This document shows positions 5,917-12,849 of a DNA stretch of 13,819 nt, in pieces. Each line of letters opens with the position of its first letter. Position 1 is the stretch's first letter. Position numbers and translations under genes: made by a program. This DNA comes from Pseudomonadota bacterium (GTDB taxonomy: Bacteria; Myxococcota; Polyangia; Polyangiales; Polyangiaceae): NCBI GenBank assembly GCA_023419055.1, contig JAEZYO010000194.1:1-13819 (forward strand), read 5' to 3'. Under the pieces are notes generated by a model. That model saw only the letters and a program-made list of their open reading frames with translations. It made no database searches and was not told the DNA's origin.

Positions 5917-6932
5917 GACTTCGGCGCCTTACCCGTGGATTCGCGGACCACGAGCTCGGGGGGGACGACGACGCGAGTCGGCTCGTCGTCGCCTTCGATC
6001 CGAGCGAGCAGAATGTGGAGACAGCGCCGGCCGAGCTCGGCGAAATCCTGACGGACCGTCGTGAGAGGGGGCGTGAAGTACGCCGCTTCCGGGATGTCGT
6101 CGAAGCCGACGACGCTGATGTCACGCGGCACCTCTCGCCCCACCTCGTGCAGCCTGCGCAAGAGCCCGAGCGCCATCTGGTCGTTGGCGACGAAGATCGC
6201 AGTCAGATCCCTCGTCTTGAGCAGGGACTGCCCGAGCTCGTAGCCGGCGCGCGGCGTCCAGTCACCGCGCACCAACGGCGGCACCGGAGCGTGCGCCGCC
6301 TCGAGCGCCGCCTTCCAGCCCACGATGCGCTCGTCCGCCTCTTGCCACTCGTTCGGTCCCGCCAAATGCCACACGGTCTTGTGCCCGAGGTTCAGGAGGT
6401 GTCGGGTGGCGGCCATGGCGCCCGCCCGCTGATCGACGGTAGCGACGGGAATTGAAGAGTTTTGGCCGGTCTCCACCGCCACCACCGGGAAATCAGGCCC
6501 GATGTAGCGGAGCGCGTCCACCCCCGCGCGATGCGGCGCGATGACGGCGACACCGTCCACACCCTGATCCCGGAGGTGCTGAATCGCGTCGAGCACCGTG
6601 CCGCGGTTCACCGTACGGACGCTGGAGACGCTCACTGCATAACCCGACTCGTACGCCGCCTGCTCGATACCGAGGACCGTCGACGCCGGGCCGTATTGAG
6701 TGGTGTCCGAGGCGACGACGCCGAGCCTCTTCGAGCGCCCCGTGGCGAGCGCCCGAGCCATCGAGTTCGGGCGGTAATCGAGCTGCCTAATCGCCGCCAA
6801 GACTCGCTCGCGTGTTTCTCCGCGCACGTGCGGACTGTCGTGGAGGACGCGCGAGACTGTCTGATGCGAGACGCCCGCTAGCTTCGCGACGTCTGACATC
6901 ACCGCCGAGCGGGGTTTGTCGGATCCTGGCAC
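5913..6932 (-). CDS. LacI-family transcriptional regulator of the arabinose locus
   Basis: The protein has 339 residues. A GTG start at 6932 is chosen because it gives the usual few residues before the first helix; ATG 6899 (residue 12) is an alternative that leaves only MS before DVAKLAGVS. The N-terminal helix-turn-helix is DVAKLAGVSHQTVSRVL. His23, Gln24 and Arg28 stand where Tyr17, Gln18 and Arg22 of E. coli LacI read the operator. The hinge is RPNSMARALATGRSKRLG. The rest is a periplasmic-binding-like effector domain (DGVAVIAPH, AIFVANDQMALGLLRRL, DISVVGFDDIPEAAYFTPPLTTV). It is divergent from araA across 106 bases containing a perfect operator, so self-control and repression of araA are likely. 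The effector is probably L-arabinose or a short arabinoside (inference). No AraC-type activator is present in the window. Its stop shares CTAG with the barrel gene. Confidence 0.9.
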   Translation of the reverse strand: MPGSDKPRSAVMSDVAKLAGVSHQTVSRVLHDSPHVRGETRERVLAAIRQLDYRPNSMARALATGRSKRLGVVASDTTQYGPASTVLGIEQAAYESGYAVSVSSVRTVNRGTVLDAIQHLRDQGVDGVAVIAPHRAGVDALRYIGPDFPVVAVETGQNSSIPVATVDQRAGAMAATRHLLNLGHKTVWHLAGPNEWQEADERIVGWKAALEAAHAPVPPLVRGDWTPRAGYELGQSLLKTRDLTAIFVANDQMALGLLRRLHEVGREVPRDISVVGFDDIPEAAYFTPPLTTVRQDFAELGRRCLHILLARIEGDDEPTRVVVPPELVVRESTGKAPKS

Positions 6933-6938
6933 GGTGTT

Positions 6939-6968
6939 CAGATACTACAGACGGCTTGACAGATTCAA
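6939..6968 (-). promoter_or_regulatory. Candidate promoter of the LacI-family regulator gene
   Basis: Reading leftward, TTGAAT (6968-6963), 18 bases and TATCTG (6944-6939) make a modest promoter immediately beside the operator. The predicted start of transcription falls close to the GTG at 6932, so the message would be leaderless or would use ATG 6899. Weak evidence. Confidence 0.25.
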
Positions 6969-6984
6969 TGTGAGCGCTCACAAT
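6956..6984 (+). promoter_or_regulatory. araA promoter (TTGACA - 17 - CACAAT)
   Basis: A perfect -35 hexamer TTGACA (6956-6961) is followed by a 17-base spacer and CACAAT (6979-6984, 4/6). The 14-bp operator covers the second half of the spacer and most of the -10 element, so a bound repressor would block polymerase. Transcription would begin near 6991, leaving a leader of about 48 bases before the araA ATG. Confidence 0.65.
6969..6982. promoter_or_regulatory. Perfect palindromic LacI-type operator of the ara operon
   Basis: TGTGAGCGCTCACA is a perfect 14-bp palindrome, continued to the right by AT. It is the core of the symmetric lac operator (AATTGTGAGCGCTCACAATT) and lies between the regulator gene and araA, inside the araA promoter. 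Repression relieved by arabinose or a derivative is inferred. Confidence 0.85.
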
Positions 6985-7038
6985 CCGGTACAAATAGGCT
7001 CGCGGGCGTGTCCGGAGCCTCAGCCTTGTGAGTGTGCG

Positions 7039-8550
7039 ATGACGAGCCTGGCCCGCCCCAACACCCAGGAATTTTGGTTCCTCACCGGCAGTCAACACCT
7101 CTACGGAGACGAGACCCTCGCGCAGGTAGCGGAGAACTCGCAGCGCATCGCCGCGAGCATCGACGGCGCCGGAAAGCTCGACGCCAAGGTGGTTTGGAAG
7201 CCCGTTCTCACGAGCCCCGAAGCGATCGAGAACGTCTGCCTGGCCGCGAACAGCGCCCCGGAGTGTGCCGGTGTCATCACCTGGATGCACACCTTCTCTC
7301 CCGCCAAGATGTGGATCGGCGGGCTGACGCGCCTGCAAAAGCCGCTCGCTCACCTGCACACGCAGTTCAATCGAGAGCTGCCGTGGGGCGAGATCGACAT
7401 GGACTTCATGAACCTCAACCAGTCGGCGCACGGCGACCGGGAGTACGGGTTCATCGGCGCGCGCCTGCGCCTGAGCCGCAAGGTCGTCGTCGGTCACTGG
7501 CAAGATCCGGGCGTCCTCGAAGAGCTCGCCAGCTGGTCCCGTGGTGCCCTTTCGGTCGCCGAATCGCGCAAGCTCAAGATCGCGCGCTTCGGCGGCATGA
7601 ACATGCGCGAAGTCGCGGTCACGGGCGGCGATCGCGTCGAGGCGCAGATCAAGCTCGGATGGTCGATCAACGGCTACGGTGTCGGTGACTTGGTCGCGCG
7701 GATCGCCGAGGTCACGGATAGCCAAGTCGACCGCCTGGTGGAGGAGTACGAGGACAGCTACACGCTCGTCGCGTCGCTGCTTCCCGGCGGGGAGAAGCGC
7801 GAGAGCCTGCGCTACGCCGCGCGCCAGGAGATCGCGATGCGCGCCTTCCTGGAAGAAGGCGGATTCGGCGCGTTCACGACCACGTTCGAGGATCTGCACG
7901 GCCTGAAGCAACTCCCCGGTTTCGCCTCACAGCGTCTCATGGCTCAGGGGTACGGCTTCGGAGCGGAGGGAGATTGGAAGACGGCCGCGTTGGTGCGCCT
8001 CGGCAAAGTGATGACCGGCGACCGTCCCGGCGGGGTCTCGTTCATCGAGGATTACACGTACCACCTCGTTCAAGGAAAAGAGCGCATCCTCGGCGCTCAC
8101 ATGATCGAGGTCTGCCCTTCTATCGCTGACGGGAAGCCCTCGCTCGAGGTCCACGAGCTTACCATCGGCGGGAAAGCGGACCTTCCTCGCCTGGTGTTCA
8201 ACGCGAGTCCGGGGCCCGCCGTCAACGCCACGCTCCTCGACGTCGGCGGGCGGATGAGAATGATCATCGCCGAGCTCGACGTGGTCAGCCCTGACCACGC
8301 CATGCCCAAGCTTCCTACGGCGCGGGCGGTCTGGATCCCTCGCCCCGATTTCAAGCGCGGGGCTCAAGGTTGGATCGAGGCGGGCGGCGGCCACCACTCC
8401 GCGTTTTGCCAGGCAGTCACCGCTTCGGAGTGGGAGGACTTCGGAGACATGGCAGGTCTCGAGGTCGTCCGCCTGGGCGCGGATCTCGACTTGCGGACGC
8501 TGCGCAAAGAGCTTCGCTGGAACGATCTGGCCTTCAAGCTGGGGCAATGA
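7039..8550 (+). CDS. araA: L-arabinose isomerase
   Basis: The 503-residue product matches the usual ~500 residues of AraA. It converts L-arabinose to L-ribulose in the cytoplasm with a divalent metal, usually Mn2+. The opening EFWFLTGSQHLYGDETL and the motifs WMHTFSPAKMWIGGL, TTTFEDLHGLKQLPG (Glu284), GAEGDWKTAAL (Glu310), EDYTYH (His342) and GGGHHS (His452/453) are diagnostic and carry the conserved acidic and His residues of the family's active site. ATG 7039 is the only start agreeing with the family N-terminus; its ribosome site (GTGAG region) is weak. It is the first gene of the metabolic operon, under an operator-overlapped promoter. Its stop overlaps the araD start as ATGA. No truncation or missing key residue is seen. 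Confidence 0.97.
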   Translation: MTSLARPNTQEFWFLTGSQHLYGDETLAQVAENSQRIAASIDGAGKLDAKVVWKPVLTSPEAIENVCLAANSAPECAGVITWMHTFSPAKMWIGGLTRLQKPLAHLHTQFNRELPWGEIDMDFMNLNQSAHGDREYGFIGARLRLSRKVVVGHWQDPGVLEELASWSRGALSVAESRKLKIARFGGMNMREVAVTGGDRVEAQIKLGWSINGYGVGDLVARIAEVTDSQVDRLVEEYEDSYTLVASLLPGGEKRESLRYAARQEIAMRAFLEEGGFGAFTTTFEDLHGLKQLPGFASQRLMAQGYGFGAEGDWKTAALVRLGKVMTGDRPGGVSFIEDYTYHLVQGKERILGAHMIEVCPSIADGKPSLEVHELTIGGKADLPRLVFNASPGPAVNATLLDVGGRMRMIIAELDVVSPDHAMPKLPTARAVWIPRPDFKRGAQGWIEAGGGHHSAFCQAVTASEWEDFGDMAGLEVVRLGADLDLRTLRKELRWNDLAFKLGQ

Positions 8551-9254
8551 CAGCCATGGCGTCCCCCTATCGTGAGCTGAAAGAGCGCGCCTGGGCCGCC
8601 AATCAAGAGATCCCCAAGCGGGGTCTCGCCATCTACACGTTCGGCAACGTCTCCGCTTTCGACGCCGAACGCGGAGTCATGGCGATCAAGCCGAGCGGCG
8701 TGCCGTACGACGAGCTCACCGTCGAGGACCTGGTCGTGCTCGATCTCGAAGGGACGATCGTCGAGGGCAAGCTGCGGCCTTCCTCCGACACGCCGACTCA
8801 CCTCGTGCTCTATCGCAACTGGAAGGGCATCGGTGGCGTGGTTCACACGCATTCGAGCCACGCCACGGGGTGGGCTCAAGCGCGCTTGCCCATCCCCGTC
8901 TACGGTACGACCCACGCGGACCACCTCGACGAGGACGTGCCCTGCACGGCCGTGATGTCGGACGAGGCCGTGGAGGGCAACTACGAAGTAGAAACGGGGA
9001 ACCAGATCCTCGCCTGCTTCAAGGGCCGCGATCCTCTGCACACTCCCATGGTGTTGGTGGCGGGACACGCGCCGTTCACCTGGGGCAAGACCCCGGAGCA
9101 GGCGGTGTACCACGCGGCCGTCCTCGAGGAGCTTGCTCGGATGGCGTTCGTGACGCGCACCCTCGACCCGGGAGCGCCCCGCTTGCCGAACAGCCTGGTG
9201 CGCAAGCACTTCGAGCGCAAACACGGGAAGAACGCCTACTACGGGCAAAAATGA
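8547..9254 (+). CDS. araD: L-ribulose-5-phosphate 4-epimerase
   Basis: The product has 235 residues, close to the 231 of E. coli AraD, and is a class II aldolase/epimerase fold. It interconverts L-ribulose-5-phosphate and D-xylulose-5-phosphate with Zn2+, feeding the pentose phosphate pathway. The metal ligands are seen as His100 and His102 in [17 protein letters not shown] and His174 in [40 protein letters not shown] and the end [11 protein letters not shown] are all family signatures. The ATG at 8547 overlaps the araA stop as ATGA and GGGG precedes it, implying translational coupling; ATG 8556 is a possible alternative. The 3' end overlaps araB in the same ATGA manner. Confidence 0.97.
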   Translation: MTAMASPYRELKERAWAANQEIPKRGLAIYTFGNVSAFDAERGVMAIKPSGVPYDELTVEDLVVLDLEGTIVEGKLRPSSDTPTHLVLYRNWKGIGGVVHTHSSHATGWAQARLPIPVYGTTHADHLDEDVPCTAVMSDEAVEGNYEVETGNQILACFKGRDPLHTPMVLVAGHAPFTWGKTPEQAVYHAAVLEELARMAFVTRTLDPGAPRLPNSLVRKHFERKHGKNAYYGQK

Positions 9255-10858
9255 AGACTGGGAATCAGGACGACAGGGCAGCGCTGATCGAGGCGGGCGG
9301 CGCCGTCCTCGGCATCGAGTTCGGCTCCACCCGCATCAAGGCCTCGCTCATTGCTCCTGACACCACTCCCCTGGCGTCCGGATCCCACGGCTGGGAAAAC
9401 CAGCTGAAAGACGGCGTCTGGACGTACGACACGAACGACGTGTGGGCGGGCCTTTCGTCTTGCTACGCCTCTCTGAAGCGTGACGTGCTCGAGCGCTACT
9501 CGGTTCGGCTCGAGCGAGCCGCGGCGCTCGGCATCAGCGGGATGATGCACGGCTACGTGGCGCTGGACCGCCAGGGAGAGCTCCTCGTTCCCTTCCGCAC
9601 GTGGAGGAACAACATCACGGCGGAGGCGTGCTCCGCGCTGACGCCGCTGCTCGGCTTCGCCGTGCCTCAGCGCTGGAGCATCGCGCACCTTTATCAGTCG
9701 ATCCTCGAGTCCCAACCTCACGTCTCGCGGCTCGACCGCCTGACCACGCTCGCGGGTTACGTTCACGAGAAGCTCACCGGCGAACACAAGCTCGGCGTCG
9801 GAGAGGCCTCGGGCATGTTCCCCATCGATCCGCGCACCGGTGATTGGGACCGCGCCCGCATCGACATGTTCGATGCGCTGATCGCGCCGCGCAAGCTCGG
9901 TTGGACGCTGCGAGACATTCTCCCGAAGGTGCTCCCCGCAGGGCGCGCCGCGGGGAGGCTCACGACCGTCGGAGCGAAGCTGCTCGATCCCACAGGCCAG
10001 CTCGAGCCAGCCATTCCCCTCTGCCCACCCGAAGGGGACGCCGGCACCGGCATGGTCGCCACCAACGCCGTGCGGCCGCGCTCGGGGAACGTCTCTGCGG
10101 GGACGTCGGTCTTCGCCATGATCGTGCTCGAGAAGAGCCTGTCCGAGGTGCACGAGGAGATCGACATCGTGGCGACGCCGGACGGAAAGCCCGTCGCGAT
10201 GGCTCACTCCAACAATGGGTCTTCCGATCTCGACGCGTGGATGGCCCTCTTCGCGCAAGTGGCTCGCGCGTTGGGCGCCGACGTGAGCCCCGACCGACTC
10301 TACGGCGCGCTCCTGCCGCTCGCGCAGGGTGGGGATCCGGACGCGGGCGGGCTACTCTCCATCAACTACGTGTCGGGCGAACACGTGACCGGCTTCACCG
10401 AGGGCCGCCCCCTGTTCGTCCGCAATCAGGGCGGGAACTTCTGTCTCGAGAACTTCCTCCGCGCCCTGTACTACTCGTCGCTCTGCGCCGTGCGGACGGG
10501 GATGGACATCCTCACCCAGAAGGAGGGAGTGGTGATTGACGAGATCCGGGGTCACGGCGGCTTCTTCAAGGGGGGCGACACCGGCCAGCGCATGATGGCG
10601 GCGGCGCTCGGCGTTCCCGTCAGCATCCCGGCCACCGCGGGAGAAGGCGGCGCGTGGGGCATGGCCGTGCTCGCCGCGTACCTGCTGCGCGACGACGAGA
10701 CCGAGTCGCTGCCCGACTACCTGGACGCGCGCATCGCGAGCAGCATCGGCAAGCCCGTGGAGCCCGATCCGAGCTGGGTCGAGGGCTTCGCCCGCTTCTT
10801 CGAACGCCACAAGAAGGGCCTCGCCATCGAGCGCGCGGCCATCCGTGCCCTCGAGTAG
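9251..10858 (+). CDS. araB: FGGY-family carbohydrate kinase, probable L-ribulokinase (non-E. coli type)
   Basis: The product has 535 residues. It is expected to phosphorylate L-ribulose with ATP to L-ribulose-5-phosphate, the step between AraA and AraD. FGGY features are the N-terminal phosphate loop [25 protein letters not shown] and FRTWRNN for sugar binding, [14 protein letters not shown] with the probable catalytic Asp263, the second phosphate motif [12 protein letters not shown], and the C-terminal GHGGFFKGG and [10 protein letters not shown]. The overall pattern resembles the FGGY kinases found beside araA/araD in Clostridia and Bacteroidetes, not the classical AraB of E. coli, so the substrate is assigned from context. 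The start overlaps the araD stop as ATGA. A GTG-started upstream form of the next gene could overlap its end by 14 bases. Confidence 0.85.
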   Translation: MKTGNQDDRAALIEAGGAVLGIEFGSTRIKASLIAPDTTPLASGSHGWENQLKDGVWTYDTNDVWAGLSSCYASLKRDVLERYSVRLERAAALGISGMMHGYVALDRQGELLVPFRTWRNNITAEACSALTPLLGFAVPQRWSIAHLYQSILESQPHVSRLDRLTTLAGYVHEKLTGEHKLGVGEASGMFPIDPRTGDWDRARIDMFDALIAPRKLGWTLRDILPKVLPAGRAAGRLTTVGAKLLDPTGQLEPAIPLCPPEGDAGTGMVATNAVRPRSGNVSAGTSVFAMIVLEKSLSEVHEEIDIVATPDGKPVAMAHSNNGSSDLDAWMALFAQVARALGADVSPDRLYGALLPLAQGGDPDAGGLLSINYVSGEHVTGFTEGRPLFVRNQGGNFCLENFLRALYYSSLCAVRTGMDILTQKEGVVIDEIRGHGGFFKGGDTGQRMMAAALGVPVSIPATAGEGGAWGMAVLAAYLLRDDETESLPDYLDARIASSIGKPVEPDPSWVEGFARFFERHKKGLAIERAAIRALE

Positions 10859-10862
10859 CGCC

Positions 10863-12821
10863 GTGACGCACCGAGACCTGAACCTCGTCCTCGCGCTTTT
10901 CGGAGGCTTCACTTGCAGCCCTCGAGCGCTCGCTCAGGCGTCGAGCCCGGTGACGGTCGACGTCGACGCGACGTCCCCGGGAGTGCCACTCGAACCCGTG
11001 TGGGCGTTCTTCGGCTACGACGAGGCGAACTACACGACGACCTCGGAGGGCAAAGAGCTCTTGCGCACCCTCGCCGACGCGCATTCGTCGCGGGTACACG
11101 CGCGCACGCACTTCCTCTTCAACACGGGTGACGGCGCGCCGGCGCTCAAGTGGGGCTCGACCAACCTGTACGACGAAGACGCGGATGGTCACCCCGTGTA
11201 CGACTTCACGCTCATCGACGAGATCATGGACGCCACGCTGGACGCAGGGGTGCTCCCGCTGTTCGAGCTCGGGTTCATGCCTCGAGCGCTCTCGGCGCGG
11301 CCCGATCCGTACCAAAACAGCGGAACTTACACGCTCGACGGCGGCGCGTTCTATCCGCCCCGAGACTACGACGCGTGGGCAACCCTCGTGGGTACGTGGG
11401 CCGAGCACGTCGGCGCTCGCTACGCCGGCTCGCAATCGAATTGGATTTGGGAGCTCTGGAACGAGCCCGACATCGGCTACTGGCAGGGAACGCCGGAAGA
11501 GTACGCGAAGCTCTACGACTACACGGAGGCGGCGCTGCACTCCGTCCTCCCCGATGCGCGCCTGGGTGGCCCCGCCGTGGCGCACCCCGACGGCGATTTC
11601 CTGACCGAGTTCTTGGACCACTGCGCGACCGGGACCAACGCCGTCACCGGGCAGGCGGGAACGCGGCTCGACGTCGTGACCTTTCACGCGAAGGGCGGCG
11701 TGACTCGGGTCGACGACCACGTGCAGATGGACCTCGGTCATCAGCTCGCCCTGCACCACGCCGGGTTCGAGGCCGTCGCAAGCTCGGCGTTCGCCGCGAC
11801 GCCGATCATCATCACGGAAGCGGACCCCGACGGCTGCGCCGCGTGCCCCTCGAGCACGGCACGCCATCTCGACTATCGCAACTCGCCGGCCTACGGCGCG
11901 TACGAGGTGGCGATGATGAAGCGTACGCTCGATCTCGCCGCGCAGACCGGGGCCGACCTGCGCGGGATCCTCACGTGGGCGTTCACCTTCCCGGGCACCC
12001 CCTACTTCGCCGGATACCGAGCGCTCTCGACCAACGGCATCCACCTGCCGGTCCTGAATGCCTTCAAGCTGCTCGCCCGCCTGAGCGGGGACCGGCTCCT
12101 CGTCACGAGCAGCGGCGCCCGCGCTCTCGATGACGTCTTGGCCAGCGGGGTTCGCGAGCAGCCCGACGTCGACGCGCTCGCGGCGAGCGACGGCGAGCGC
12201 GTGCGAGTCCTGATCTGGCACTATCACGACGATCTTCTGCCGGCGCCTCCGGCGAGCGTGACCGTCAACGTCACCGTTCCAGCCGGTTTCGGTCGGCGTG
12301 CGGTCTTGACCCACGAGCGCGTGGACGAAGAGCACGGCAACGCCTTCACGCTCTGGCAAGCGCAAGGCAGGCCAAGCTCGCCCGATGCCGCGGAGCTCGA
12401 CGCGCTGCGCGAGGCCATGGGCTCGTTCGAGCTCGAGCCAAAGCGCGTCGTCGAGGTCGACGGGCGAACGGTGACCCTCTCCTTCGACTTGCCTCGCTTT
12501 GGGATTTCGCTGCTCACGCTCGAGCCGTCGAGGGAGGCCACGCCCGCATCCCCAGGTGATACGGCATTTTCGTGCCGCACGTCCGCTCCGGCGAGCGCGC
12601 CGCTGCCGCTCTCGATGTCGCTCCTGCTCGCCGCCACGCTGCTCGCCCGTCGCCGAGCCGAGCGCGCTGGGCGAGCCGCGATGACGCGCGTCGACGAGCC
12701 GGAGCGCTGCAAGCGACGCGAGCTCGTCACCGACACGCTGCCCGACGGAAGGTTTCTCGACATTGACTCACGTAGACACTCTCGGCAATCTGAAGCGGCT
12801 CGATGTCGCAGGCCGAGCTGA
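10863..12821 (+). CDS. Secreted GH39-like glycosidase with a MYXO-CTERM-like surface anchor
   Basis: The product has 652 residues from GTG 10863; GTG 10845, inside araB, is an equal alternative, and neither has a strong ribosome site. A signal peptide (LVLALFGGFTCSPRALAQA) leads to a TIM barrel like GH39 beta-xylosidases: acid/base Glu201 in WELWNEPDIGYW and nucleophile Glu319 in PIIITEADPDGC. A C-terminal beta-sandwich follows (VRVLIWHYHDD, TLSFDLPRFGISLLTLEP). Residues 571-598 form Cys, a short spacer, a hydrophobic segment (LPLSMSLLLAATLLA) and RRR, the layout of a MYXO-CTERM sorting signal, although a Gly-Cys is usual. Unusually 54 Arg-rich residues follow the RRR. GH39 includes beta-xylosidases, alpha-L-iduronidases and arabinose-acting enzymes; the operon favours an arabinose- or xylose-containing substrate. 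The gene sits 4 bases after the araB stop, in the same operon. Confidence 0.8.
   Translation: MTHRDLNLVLALFGGFTCSPRALAQASSPVTVDVDATSPGVPLEPVWAFFGYDEANYTTTSEGKELLRTLADAHSSRVHARTHFLFNTGDGAPALKWGSTNLYDEDADGHPVYDFTLIDEIMDATLDAGVLPLFELGFMPRALSARPDPYQNSGTYTLDGGAFYPPRDYDAWATLVGTWAEHVGARYAGSQSNWIWELWNEPDIGYWQGTPEEYAKLYDYTEAALHSVLPDARLGGPAVAHPDGDFLTEFLDHCATGTNAVTGQAGTRLDVVTFHAKGGVTRVDDHVQMDLGHQLALHHAGFEAVASSAFAATPIIITEADPDGCAACPSSTARHLDYRNSPAYGAYEVAMMKRTLDLAAQTGADLRGILTWAFTFPGTPYFAGYRALSTNGIHLPVLNAFKLLARLSGDRLLVTSSGARALDDVLASGVREQPDVDALAASDGERVRVLIWHYHDDLLPAPPASVTVNVTVPAGFGRRAVLTHERVDEEHGNAFTLWQAQGRPSSPDAAELDALREAMGSFELEPKRVVEVDGRTVTLSFDLPRFGISLLTLEPSREATPASPGDTAFSCRTSAPASAPLPLSMSLLLAATLLARRRAERAGRAAMTRVDEPERCKRRELVTDTLPDGRFLDIDSRRHSRQSEAARCRRPS
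12763..12791 (+). promoter_or_regulatory. Weak candidate promoter before the binding-protein gene
   Basis: TTGACT (5/6 of a -35), 17 bases and CAATCT (2/6 of a -10) lie within the atypical 3' tail of the GH39-like gene. No operator-like palindrome is seen nearby. The binding-protein gene may simply be read through from araA. Confidence 0.2.
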
Positions 12822-12849
12822 GAGCAGAACGCTCTCGAGGAGGACGCCC

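Noticed and set aside
7026..7032. TTGTGAG before the araA start as a possible second operator half-site
   Set aside because: There is no matching second half; it may simply be the weak ribosome-binding region.
10922..11290. AGCGCT-containing near-palindromes in the GH39-like gene
   Set aside because: They are in coding sequence, the flanks lack the TGT/ACA arms, and CGAGCGCTC strings are common here.
10620..12365. Long leftward open frame opposite the GH39-like gene
   Set aside because: Arg/Val-rich antisense translation with no recognisable motif; the rightward frame has catalytic motifs and a signal peptide.
12820..12836. GAGAGC-agaac-GCTCTC inverted repeat before the binding-protein gene
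   Set aside because: The stem is only 6 bp and abuts the ribosome site, so a terminator is unlikely; operator similarity is poor.
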